From Wolbachia endosymbiont (group A) of Longitarsus flavicornis (GTDB lineage Bacteria > Pseudomonadota > Alphaproteobacteria > Rickettsiales > Anaplasmataceae): DNA of 64,000 bases. This document shows positions 56,600-64,000 of this stretch, piece by piece. The notes under the pieces are model-generated. The model was not told where the DNA came from, searched no databases, and saw only the letters and a program-made list of their open reading frames with translations. The stretch spans positions 1,563,593 to 1,627,592 of the forward strand of contig NZ_OZ008337.1 in NCBI RefSeq assembly GCF_963931955.1, in the 5' to 3' direction. The position numbers were made by a program, and so were the translations under genes. Each line of letters opens with the position of its first letter. The stretch's first letter is position 1.

Positions 56600-56869
56600 G
56601 GCAACTCCTTCGTATAATTTGTAATAGGGAAACGCTTCAGCTTGGAACGGTTGATAGTACAATCTCCTAACCGAGGTAGTCTACAAAAACTCCATCAATG
56701 ATTTGACCGTTCCTCCCAAAACCACGCTTACGAACGGGCACTAAAGGCACCAGTGACTTGGTCGGTTATAACTGCAAAAGCGCTTCTCACAAAGTTATAT
56801 CAGAAATTACTCAAAACTTAAATTGGGAGTTTCTTCCTGGTTTGACAGATTTCGTCTGTTTGACGCTTA
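56600..56869 (-). ncRNA. Candidate bridge RNA region in IS110 leader (copy 2)
   Basis: Same 270-base leader as copy 1. Because the two copies went to different targets with the same leader, comparing target flanks with leader loops could reveal the target-binding loop. RNA ends not determined. Confidence 0.5.
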
Positions 56870-57851
56870 TAACTTTCTGGTTGGTAAAATCTTCTACCTT
56901 GTAGCGGTGAGTAACGCTAAACCTTTCTAAAATTGGCTTGTATTTTAAATTCCACAGTTGTTCAGATAGTTTGCTACTTCCCAATAAAAATTTATCCCCT
57001 TCCTCTTCTATACTAGTAACCGGAAAACATGCGTTTATTTCTCCTAAACTCCAACTGTCCGATAATACTATCTGCGCTTTAGCAAACTTAATTGCCGGTA
57101 GTAAGCTCTGTGGTAGCGGATATAGCGCTTTGAAGTTATACCACACATGATTTCTTTCATAAATACCGTTATAGTTCTTAGTATGAGGCTCGGTTTCTCC
57201 AAGTATTGCTACATCCAAGCGATATATGTCATTGCTTAAAGCTCGTTCATAATGATCGCGTAGATAACTCTCTATAACCTCAATTAATGGACTGCTAGAT
57301 CTGAAAAAGTTCACTCTTCCAAATGATAACACTGGTCCATCTTTTTCTATTTTTACCCCCGAATAGTCAGAAAGAAGATCTCCAAATAAACTCTCGTCCA
57401 ATATAAATCTCTGCGCATTATAATAATCGTTAAAAATCCTCATCAATCTGGATCTTACAGGCAGTGATAGTTTTGCCAGCTCTACTACTGCATCTACGAA
57501 GAAGTCGTTTGGTACGTCTCTTATCCCTATCTGTAATTCAAAAAAGTGTTTACCGGGTGGCTCTTCAATAATCGTAATATCTTCTATGTTTGCCCATTTT
57601 AATGCTATTTTCAGTGAGGCAGGTGTTCCTCTTAAACGCTGAAATTCTACCCCTTCTTTTATCGCTCTTCTTTTGTCTTTTGCCCAACGCAGAATCTCTT
57701 CTATACCATATTCCTCTACTATCCATGGCAATATTTCTTCTTTAGGATTAAACTTAAATCCTCTTATCCCGCTTGGATCTACTTTGTAATCGATTGCTTC
57801 TACTAGCGCTTTTTCCTGTTTTGTTGCATTTGGGGGTAATAAACTTTTCAT
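56870..57851 (-). pseudogene. Phage tail protein gpI (baseplate), 3' end interrupted by IS110
   Basis: P2 gpI-type proteins sit in the baseplate next to gpJ. The protein starts MKSLLPPNATKQEKALVEAI and has the family start block (PWIVEEYGIEEILRWAKDKR, then EFQRLRGTPASLKIALKWAN). The remaining part (residues 180-325) is a WO-specific extension. The last 17 codons of the open frame come from IS sequence. It lies beyond gpJ with a small plus-strand gene between them. Confidence 0.82.
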
Positions 57852-57898
57852 TTGTCTTTTCTTTCAAGTTGCTTTAACTTTCTTTATTTAGGTAACTT

Positions 57899-58174
57899 AT
57901 GAGTAAGCAAGAGATCATTGCGGAACTTATGAAAAATAAAGATGTTCTTAATATCAAAAACACTGAACACGCTTCCATAATATTTGACCATATTATCAAT
58001 ACTTTAAAAAACAAGTTACAACTTCTGGAAGAAGATCAATATTTTCGTCTCCCTAACATTGGTCATTTTTATCCAGTAAACCTTAAACCACTTATTGCAC
58101 GCAATCCCCTCACTGGTGAAACTTTTACGATTCCACAAAACAAAAAAATACGTTTTAAATCCTATCTAACTTGA
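57899..58174 (+). CDS. HU/IHF-like DNA-binding protein within the baseplate genes
   Basis: The 91-residue product has the size and layout of HU/IHF: two N-terminal helices (SKQEIIAELMKNKDVLNIKN, HASIIFDHIINTLKNKLQLL) followed by the strand pattern FRLPNIGHFYPVNLKPLIAR, NPLTGETFTIP and a basic end. In HU the corresponding words are GFGTF, RNP.TGE, the DNA-intercalating arm. It is on the opposite strand to all surrounding phage genes and overlaps the gpJ end by 13 bases. It was probably acquired as a single-gene insert (moron). Confidence 0.82.
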   Translation: MSKQEIIAELMKNKDVLNIKNTEHASIIFDHIINTLKNKLQLLEEDQYFRLPNIGHFYPVNLKPLIARNPLTGETFTIPQNKKIRFKSYLT

Positions 58175-58956
58175 CGTAGCCCAAGCACTGCACACTCATT
58201 CCCCAGTACCACAACATCCTCTCTTGGCTCGATTAATTCTACGTTTTCTACTCCTTCTACGAACAAATTCGCTATAATCCACGATCTTGTCACCTTCCAT
58301 CCTAATCTTTTCGTTGTTTCAAATTTTTCTATAAATTTCTTCTTCACCGTTTCAATAATATCTGGTCTTTTAATACTAATTCTGCTGTGGATATTTATTT
58401 CAATAATATTGCAACCAACTACTGTTATCGTATCTGTTAATACCCTTATATCATCCCTGGTGACTCGTTTTCTTACAATATCAAGTAGTTCTTCAGACGC
58501 TATGCCATTTGTGGATAACTCCGTGGATAAAATCGAGATCTCTACACTTCCTGGCACTTTTGATTCAACCAGCGCATCCTTTACTCTACTATCTGCTGAG
58601 AGTGCTTGAAACCGATAATGCTCTTTACTCCCTCCTGTGCTTGAGCCAACTATTCTTGCCTTGATTCTTTTTCTGAAGCGTTCATCTTCTTCTCCATCTT
58701 GCCTCTCTGCTCCATAAAACTCAGCTAAATTATCAAGTTCTTCTCCCCTTGCAAACTTCAGTAAATTGCTTTTTGCTGCTTCGTTTATTCTTTCTCTAAG
58801 CAACAGTTCTCGCCATGCTGCTACTTCTAATACCTTCATCGCTGGGTCACTTTCTACTAATGCTGTAAAACTTGCATCACGCTTCACTAACTCTTCTTTC
58901 ATCCGAGAAAAAATCTCTTCAAAGTTCAGTGGTTCGATAATATTTGGCTGCTCCAT
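58162..58956 (-). CDS. Phage baseplate assembly protein gpJ
   Basis: gpJ forms the baseplate wedge with gpW and gpI. The 264-residue product shows the family blocks: an ALVESDPAMKVLEVAAWREL start, RINEAAKSNLLKFARGEELD with NLAEFYGAERQDGEEDERFR, and a GSSTGGSKEHYRFQALSADS segment that precedes VKDALVESKVPGSVEISIL. Intact; 2 bases separate it from gpW. Confidence 0.93.
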   Translation of the reverse strand: MEQPNIIEPLNFEEIFSRMKEELVKRDASFTALVESDPAMKVLEVAAWRELLLRERINEAAKSNLLKFARGEELDNLAEFYGAERQDGEEDERFRKRIKARIVGSSTGGSKEHYRFQALSADSRVKDALVESKVPGSVEISILSTELSTNGIASEELLDIVRKRVTRDDIRVLTDTITVVGCNIIEINIHSRISIKRPDIIETVKKKFIEKFETTKRLGWKVTRSWIIANLFVEGVENVELIEPREDVVVLGNECAVLGLRQVR

Positions 58957-58958
58957 CT

Positions 58959-59294
58959 TTATACCACAACCCCGTCAAAGCGAATATTTCTTCCACTTGG
59001 TAAGTATAATCCTTCTAGATCAAGCGTTACTTTTCCTTCTTTCACTTCTGTGATTTTTACTTTCTCGAGTTTGAACCTTGTTTCCCACTTTTGTAGTGCT
59101 TCTGCTACCGCTGCATAAATTTCTAACGAAAAATCTCTATTTATTGGCCGATCTACTAATTCAAGTAACCTCGATCCATAGTCCCTACGCATGATTCTGC
59201 TGCCTATCGGCGTGGTCAGTATGTCAACTATCGATTGCTTTAGATGGTTTAATCCTTCCAATTCTTTTCCAGTATTAACGTCCATTCCTCGCAT
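58959..59294 (-). CDS. Phage baseplate assembly protein gpW (gp25-like)
   Basis: The 111-residue product has the lysozyme-like gp25/gpW pattern: HLKQSIVDILTTPIGSRIMR followed by RDYGSRLLELVDRPINRD, and an LDLEGLYLPSGRNIRFDGVV-like end. Intact and next to gpJ, as in P2. Confidence 0.93.
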   Translation of the reverse strand: MRGMDVNTGKELEGLNHLKQSIVDILTTPIGSRIMRRDYGSRLLELVDRPINRDFSLEIYAAVAEALQKWETRFKLEKVKITEVKEGKVTLDLEGLYLPSGRNIRFDGVVV

Positions 59295-59327
59295 AAATAC
59301 GTTGCCTTTTGTGTTATATCTGTTTAA

Positions 59328-60371
59328 TCATTTTCTTCTTAGTACTTTAAGTCGTTCGTATTTTTCACGAGCTATAGAGATAGCTTTTCTCAACTTCTCC
59401 TCAAGAATTTCCTTAGGAGGCAGATGTGTTAAATACTGCGCAACATGAATATTAGATCCTTCAAGCTCCAGGTATTCTATATCTTCTTGATCCTTATCAG
59501 CACATAAAATAATCCCTAGAGGTTTTTCTTCATCTGGTTTTCGTTCATTTTTATCTAACCAATTTAAGTACCATTCCATCTGTCCTTTATAAGCTGGTTC
59601 AAATCGACCAATTTTTAGTTCTATTGCAACAAGACGTCTTAATCCTCTATGAAAAAATAGCAGGTCTAAATACCTATCAGTTGCATCAGTGCTCATCCTT
59701 TTTTGACGTGTTATAAAGCAAAAATCATTACCAAACTCTTGTAAAAATTTTATCAGTTCATCCAAAATCGTATTTTCTAGATCAGTCTCACTATGACTTG
59801 ATGGCAATTCCACAAAGTTAAGGAAGTATGGATCGTGAAAAATGAATTCGGGGGCTAACGTATTTTCTTCACGTAACTGTTTGATGCTTTGTCTTATGAA
59901 GTCCTCAGGCTTTTTTGCTAGTGCTGTACGTTCATACAACATGGTATCGATTCTACTACGTAGTGCTCTAACACTCCATCTTTCAATACGACACATTTCT
60001 ATATAATAATTACGCTTCAGCTCATCAGAAATTGCAATAATTTCTACAAAATGTGACCAACTCAATTGTTGTGACAGTGTCGCGACAATTTCTTGATCGG
60101 GAAAGAATTTGGAAAATTGCACCATCCGAAATAATGAAGCTCTATCAAATCCACGTCCATATTTCATCTGAAGTTCTTTTGCAAGTTGGGAGATGATTTG
60201 CTTCCCATAATCTGCACGTTTGTGCTTTAGGATATCTTGATCAATTCTGGAGCCAATTTCCCAGTTTAACAATACTAGAGTAGAATTGAATTGAACAGAA
60301 AGATGATTCTTTGCTCTATCTATTAAATTACTAACGTCTCCTAATAGGCTAGTAGTTATATCCATGTTCAT
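59328..60371 (-). CDS. YhcG/DUF1016 family PD-(D/E)XK nuclease
   Basis: The start is placed at ATG 60371 (MNMDITTSLLGDVSN), since a longer frame would run into the PAAR gene. The N-terminal domain (NSTLVLLNWEIGSRIDQDIL, RASLFRMVQFSKFFPDQEIV) is the DUF1016 N-domain. The C-terminal domain has RYLDLLFFHRGLRRLVAIEL with the Asp and E-x-K catalytic set and EWYLNWLDK. Relatives are linked to DNA cleavage and defence. It lies between gpW and the PAAR gene, where P2-type phages have none. Confidence 0.9.
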   Translation of the reverse strand: MNMDITTSLLGDVSNLIDRAKNHLSVQFNSTLVLLNWEIGSRIDQDILKHKRADYGKQIISQLAKELQMKYGRGFDRASLFRMVQFSKFFPDQEIVATLSQQLSWSHFVEIIAISDELKRNYYIEMCRIERWSVRALRSRIDTMLYERTALAKKPEDFIRQSIKQLREENTLAPEFIFHDPYFLNFVELPSSHSETDLENTILDELIKFLQEFGNDFCFITRQKRMSTDATDRYLDLLFFHRGLRRLVAIELKIGRFEPAYKGQMEWYLNWLDKNERKPDEEKPLGIILCADKDQEDIEYLELEGSNIHVAQYLTHLPPKEILEEKLRKAISIAREKYERLKVLRRK

Positions 60372-60408
60372 AATTTTACTTTTGGTAAGTATAGCACATG
60401 GTTTATTT

Positions 60409-61529
60409 TTATTCTGAAAAAACATTACTACTTCCACTTATTACTTTGAACCCACAAGATACTGAATCCCCAACTCTTCCTATACCATGACCATTAGCAA
60501 ACACTGTTTTTGACCCTTGTGCCATTACCTTATCTTCACTAAAACTATCTCCTTGCCTACAAATTGGTCTACTATTCGCAAATACATCACTGCTTCCTCT
60601 TAGAACCTGTTCATAATCTTTTGAGGAACAAAGCAGTGAAAGCAAGAACTACCATTTGCAAGCTGGTGTTGAGTTTACGCTCGCAATTTTTCCATAACCG
60701 TCTACATTTTTCCAACCAAGCAAAAGAACGCTCTACAACCCATCTTTTTGGCAATACAGCAAAGGTATGTAATTCACTGCGTTTTATTACCTCAACAGTT
60801 GCACCAATAGTTGCTTTTATTTGTGTTGCAAAATTCTCTCCCGTATAGCCTGCATCAACCAGTACATTTTTAACTCCCGAGAGGTTTTCTTTTGCATTTT
60901 CTACCATTCTCACAGCACTGCTACGGTCAGTTATCTCTGCTGTTGTTACATAAATTGCATGTGGCAAACCTTGCGTATCTACTGCAATATGGCGTTTTAT
61001 TCCTGAAATCTTTTTGCCTGCATCGTAGCCTTTTTCTTCAGCAGTATCTGCATTTTTTACACTCTGTGCATCAATTATGCAGAAGCTGGTTTTTTCTTTC
61101 CGACCATTGTTTTGTCGGACTACGCCAACTATTTTTTTTTAACACCAGCTCCAGAACACTTTCTTTATTTGCATCTGGTTTTTCACTCCACTTCTTAAAA
61201 TAGTCGTAACAATTGCGCCATTTTGGAAACTCTTTTGGTAGCATTCTCCACTGACAAACGCTTTTCAGAACGTATAACACTCCACAAAATACATCATACA
61301 AATCAAGTTTTCTTGGTTTTGTTTTTTTTCTACAGGACTCTAGATCTGGTAATATAATCTCAAATCTTTCCCGACTTATATTACTTGGGTATAAACTCCT
61401 CATATATCCTAACTTATATACATTATCTCTTAGTTTATTCCTTTCTTGAGATCATGTACAGGTTCTTATACAAAAATGCGGCATAGCTTCTCCACAGTAG
61501 TCTCCTAGCCTCACTATTCCTTTTTTCAC
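60409..61529 (-). pseudogene. PAAR-type tail spike tip protein split by an IS
   Basis: A GTG at 61529, eight bases after a gagg ribosome site and just after the gpV stop, opens VKKGIVRLGDYCGEAMPHFC. The 863-bp IS follows. Beyond it the frame reads RGSSDVFANSRPICRQGDSF and ends with VSCGFKVISGSSNVFSE at 60409. The repeated GSS.VF.NG...R.GD pattern is that of PAAR proteins, which cap the spike. Removing the IS and one TTA duplication restores PHFCIRGSSDV in frame. Confidence 0.85.
60603..61465 (-). mobile_element. IS5-family (IS1031-like) element, 863 bp, copy B (in PAAR gene)
   Basis: The same ends and length as copy A at 39860-40722, flanked by TTA at 60600-60602 and 61466-61468. The two transposase frames (61403-61071 and 60967-60611) and the A9 run between them are the same as in copy A. 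Confidence 0.93.
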
Positions 61530-61536
61530 CTTTTCC

Positions 61537-62001
61537 TCAATTTAGATTTATTCTTTGTGCCTTAAGTTTTATTCCGTCTTTTGTCATCTCTATGCTTGAT
61601 CCTCCTACTTTCAACATTAGTTTATCTACTACATCAATCTCAAGATGATGCTTCTCCTTATCGTACGATAATTTCGTTCCATCCTGAAACTCAAAAATAT
61701 GAGCATCTTTTCGGCATTCTGAGGGAAAATACTTCTGCTGATAAATTGCTGGTAACACTACCCCTAATGATAATTCCCCAAATGGCGATAATACTATCAC
61801 TTGTTCATCGAGACTCAATGGTGACCAGATTCTATCTTCTCCAGCTCTTCTTGCTATCCATGGCAGATAATCTGTTACAATATCTCCTATTTGCACTTTT
61901 ACTCTCGCTTTTTCATAATCTACTTCTTTCACAAGCCCAATACGTACAATGTTAGCTAACTTTCTTTGCAACTCTGAAATAGCAAAATTACTTTCCAACA
62001 T
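61537..62001 (-). CDS. Phage baseplate assembly protein gpV
   Basis: gpV is the tail spike. The start is placed at ATG 62001 (MLESNFAISELQRKLA), with a ggaggaatt ribosome site, giving 154 residues. The OB-fold core reads GLVKEVDYEKARVKVQIGDI, then DYLPWIARRAGEDRIWSPLS, with the later IEMTKDGIKLKAQRINLN beta-helix end. The PAAR gene follows directly, as in P2-type phages. Confidence 0.92.
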   Translation of the reverse strand: MLESNFAISELQRKLANIVRIGLVKEVDYEKARVKVQIGDIVTDYLPWIARRAGEDRIWSPLSLDEQVIVLSPFGELSLGVVLPAIYQQKYFPSECRKDAHIFEFQDGTKLSYDKEKHHLEIDVVDKLMLKVGGSSIEMTKDGIKLKAQRINLN

Positions 62002-62464
62002 TAATTCCTCCAACATTTATGCTATGTGGCTTAATTTTTTCCTCTAACCAGACTGATTCTCCTAAATGTAGCTCGTGTACCCATTCTACCATCCACACTA
62101 AATACGCATCCAATTCGGGTCTAAATCCGTCAATTTCCGCAGATATAAATTCACCTGGCGAAACATTTTCCACGTTCCAAGTATTTTTATTCACTACTTT
62201 CGCAACTGCTGCTGCTAATTCTCTCACAACCACCGAGTAATCCTCGACTGTTCCATCAACTACCACTCTCGCCTCAAATCTTGCTTTCAGGGCTAATTCT
62301 TCTGTTCCCGGATCTTTTCCTTGCTCTAAACTTGACAATTCTACAAATACCGCTGGCGCTACTATTTCCCTTCTTATCGTTGGATATACTTCACATGTCT
62401 TTATCGCTGGTATTTCTTTCTTCAACATCCTGCAAATTGCTTTGTGCAACTCAGTTAAAATCAT
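61988..62464 (-). CDS. Phage head/tail protein of unknown role
   Basis: The 158-residue product has a mixed helix-strand pattern (LTELHKAICRMLKKEIPAIK, FVELSSLEQGKDPGTEELAL, ARFEARVVVDGTVEDYSVVV) like small tail completion or terminator proteins. Its place between gpZ and gpV supports that. I cannot assign it more exactly. It overlaps both neighbours by a few bases. Confidence 0.7.
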   Translation of the reverse strand: MILTELHKAICRMLKKEIPAIKTCEVYPTIRREIVAPAVFVELSSLEQGKDPGTEELALKARFEARVVVDGTVEDYSVVVRELAAAVAKVVNKNTWNVENVSPGEFISAEIDGFRPELDAYLVWMVEWVHELHLGESVWLEEKIKPHSINVGGINVGK

Positions 62465-62982
62465 ACTTTTACAATATAGTTTAATTCACGCTCAAAATAT
62501 TTCTCAAATATCCCTTCTGTTTCATAATTAACTAGCTCCTTTATTATTTTTGATGCTTCTGGCTCCAGTGCTAATTTTACCTCTTGTATTGGCAAAGCTG
62601 TTCTTCCTTCACGCCTAAAAACACCACTATTTCCTCTTGGCATTGTTGCCATAAATGCTACTATAAACTCATGTTTTCCTATTTTTGTACCTCTTTTTGT
62701 TTGTCTCATTTTACCCATTGATGAAGCTTTGATGTCATACAAGTTTGCTCTTATTAAAACCTCCAATCTACTTGTTCTTGCCTTAAAGATTCGCAACCTT
62801 TTTCTCATTATCGTTAATTTTATCTTCTTTTCCTCACTAATTTCCTTAGCAGCTTGCGTTTTTAACCAAAGTGCTGTTTTGTTTAGTGCCCTCATCGTCG
62901 CTTTTTCCACTTTTTTCCTTTCAGCATCTATACTTTGCATAACTTTTTCTATGCTACCGGTGACTTCGATGTTAATACGCAT
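62461..62982 (-). CDS. Phage minor tail protein Z (gpZ-like)
   Basis: The 173-residue product matches lambda gpZ-type minor tail proteins, which help mature the tail tip: KATMRALNKTALWLKTQAAK, then a basic part (LTIMRKRLRIFKARTSRLEV) and an LPIQEVKLALEPEASKIIKE segment near the end. Intact and directly after the head-tail gene. Confidence 0.82.
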   Translation of the reverse strand: MRINIEVTGSIEKVMQSIDAERKKVEKATMRALNKTALWLKTQAAKEISEEKKIKLTIMRKRLRIFKARTSRLEVLIRANLYDIKASSMGKMRQTKRGTKIGKHEFIVAFMATMPRGNSGVFRREGRTALPIQEVKLALEPEASKIIKELVNYETEGIFEKYFERELNYIVKV

Positions 62983-63288
62983 CTATACCCCCACTGCTTG
63001 TATTTTCCATACCATTCCCGAATTATCCCTAAGTGGTGGTGAATATATTTTGTACTTACGCTTATCAATAATAAAGATATCTCCTACTACTGGCTGCAAT
63101 ACATCGAATATACTCACCTCCAAAATCAACATCTCCCCTACAAATTGTCCTTCACCAATCTCGTATAATTTATCTGGCTGTTGTTTTAATATCTGCACCA
63201 GGTATGACTTATCCTTTGACTCATACAACGCTTGCTCTCCTAAATGTGCAAAACAATCTTTCAATAACCTTTTAATATTTTCTTGCAT
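62983..63288 (-). CDS. Phage head-tail joining protein (small adaptor)
   Basis: The 101-residue product is all-beta in pattern (KDKSYLVQILKQQPDKLYEI, GEMLILEVSIFDVLQPVVGD, IFIIDKRKYKIYSPPLRDNS), similar in size and strand order to lambda gpFII-type adaptors. Its place between the capsid gene and gpZ fits. The assignment is from fold-like pattern and context. Confidence 0.65.
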   Translation of the reverse strand: MQENIKRLLKDCFAHLGEQALYESKDKSYLVQILKQQPDKLYEIGEGQFVGEMLILEVSIFDVLQPVVGDIFIIDKRKYKIYSPPLRDNSGMVWKIQAVGV

Positions 63289-63322
63289 TCTTCCTTTATA
63301 CTTACTAAACTTCTAAAGCTTG

Positions 63323-63377
63323 TGTAGGCAGAGCAATCTTTTTTCGTACCTCCTTTCTTGTAGTTGCTCTGTCTACA
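63323..63377. repeat. Inverted repeat between capsid and head-tail genes
   Basis: tgtaggcagagcaa at 63323-63336 pairs with ttgctctgtctaca at 63364-63377 with one mismatch around a 27-base loop. No strong T run follows. It may be a transcript-stability structure or a remnant of a small element. Confidence 0.5.
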
Positions 63378-63476
63378 AAAACCATTTGCATACCTTGCCT
63401 TTATATAGTAACTTAAAAAGCACGCTAAGAAAGTGGCTATATTGGTAGGAGGGTTTGATTGAAGTCATTCTCTCCT

Positions 63477-63770
63477 CTATGCTGTAACAAGCTTGACTAA
63501 TATGCCTGGACGATGGCACATTGGTAAAGGATTTGACTGAGTATGTAAATCGGTCCCTCTATCAAATCTTCTTGGCTCTTGTTTTGCATAGAGTGGCTGT
63601 CCAAGGGTATTCACCGTTTCATTAAAGTCCGCTGGCGCAAAATATGTCGTAAATGTGTTAGCTGTACCAAGTGGAAAACAGTGTCCCGTATCTTTTTCTA
63701 TAAATCTTCTCACAATTCCTTCAGGATCAGTTGCTTGTCCTCTGTACTCCTCAAATGTTATTCCACAGAA
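63477..63770 (-). pseudogene. Phage major capsid protein, C-terminal fragment cut by IS5
   Basis: The frame reads CGITFEEYRGQATDPEGIVR, later HCFPLGTANTFTTYFAPADF, and ends CHRPGILVKLVTA. This is the lambda gpE-type capsid C-terminus (YRG...D..G....F...G...FP.GT...F....AP.D). The rest of the gene lies beyond an IS5 copy that begins at 63773. The ATG at 63791 is IS sequence. Confidence 0.85.
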
Positions 63771-63772
63771 TA

Positions 63773-64000
63773 GACTTCTTTCAAAATTCATGTATGGAGC
63801 TCAAAATTGTGAATTGCAGCAATCAAATTAAACCTTAAACCAAAACGTTTTCGTCGGTTTCTATACCTGTCCGAGATGATTTTAAACCTTTTCAATAAGC
63901 CAATTACGTTTTCAACAATTGCCCTTTGGCTCATAAGTGCCCTGTTCTCTTTTTTTTGTTCTTTGCTTAACGGATTCTTTTTCATTTTCCTGTGCGGTAA
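63773..64000 (-). mobile_element. IS5-family element (892-bp type), copy 3, running off the window
   Basis: It starts with gacttctttcaaaatt after TA at 63771-63772 and reads the C-terminal transposase part (SQRAIVENVIGLLKRF) from the minus strand up to the window end. It belongs to the same family as the copies at 31117 and 35981; orientation is reversed relative to them. Only about 228 of 892 bases are visible. Confidence 0.9.

Larger units (their letters stand above)
55249..56869 (-). mobile_element. IS110-family element, 1621 bp, copy 2
   Basis: Identical in length to copy 1 at 41122-42742, and no differences were noticed. It is inserted near the end of the phage tail gene gpI. No target duplication. 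The two target sites share almost nothing outside the element except a possible taag at the leader end. Confidence 0.9.

Overview
The window is a piece of a Wolbachia chromosome carrying WO prophage. Four things point there together: an AT-rich genome with a circularly permuted two-piece tmRNA gene; a virB3-virB4-virB6x4 type IV secretion operon; P2-like WO tail and baseplate genes beside ankyrin and TPR genes; and a cytoplasmic-incompatibility operon of the cinA-cinB (nuclease) kind. From memory the cin pair looks closest to the type IV pair of supergroup B strains such as wPip; no search was run.

Bases 1-29137 are mostly chromosomal. They hold the end of pstB, an IS256 remnant, ssrA followed directly by the ClpXP adaptor gene sspB, murD carrying an in-frame palindromic repeat, a COQ9-family gene, a membrane-anchored hydrolase-like gene, and rsmD. 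The vir operon follows, read right to left from 20802 to 6171. Divergent from it is a class I lysyl-tRNA synthetase gene that also carries a palindromic insertion. Next come a roughly 5.5 kb helicase-like gene broken by point lesions and a membrane protein. Bases 29138-31116 are repeat-rich intergenic DNA ending in a truncated IS110-type transposase and an IS5 copy.

Bases 32012-38724 are a plus-strand WO tail arm: tail-tube remnant, RelB/RelE-like pair, tail chaperone E/E' with a P2-type T6G slippery site, tape measure, gpU, gpX (split by an IS) and gpD. Bases 38725-54925 are accessory cargo: degenerate ankyrin, a truncated double-HTH regulator, ankyrin and TPR fragments split by IS elements, the cinA-cinB operon, a short inverted-repeat element with MITE structure, small membrane proteins, an Rpn-type PD-(D/E)XK protein, the large serine recombinase with a DUF2924 protein, and three related ankyrin genes. 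Bases 55069-63770 are a minus-strand baseplate and head arm: gpI, gpJ, gpW, a YhcG/DUF1016 nuclease, a PAAR protein (split by an IS), gpV, two small head/tail genes with gpZ, and the end of the major capsid gene, which an IS cuts off.

Four IS types shape the region. They are an 892-bp IS5-family element (three copies, one running off the window), an 863-bp IS5/IS1031-like element (two copies), a 1621-bp IS110-family element (two copies, each with a 270-nt leader that could encode a bridge RNA), and fragments of a second IS110 type and of IS256. Several phage structural genes are interrupted, so this prophage is probably not able to form particles alone, while the cin operon and the recombinase look intact.
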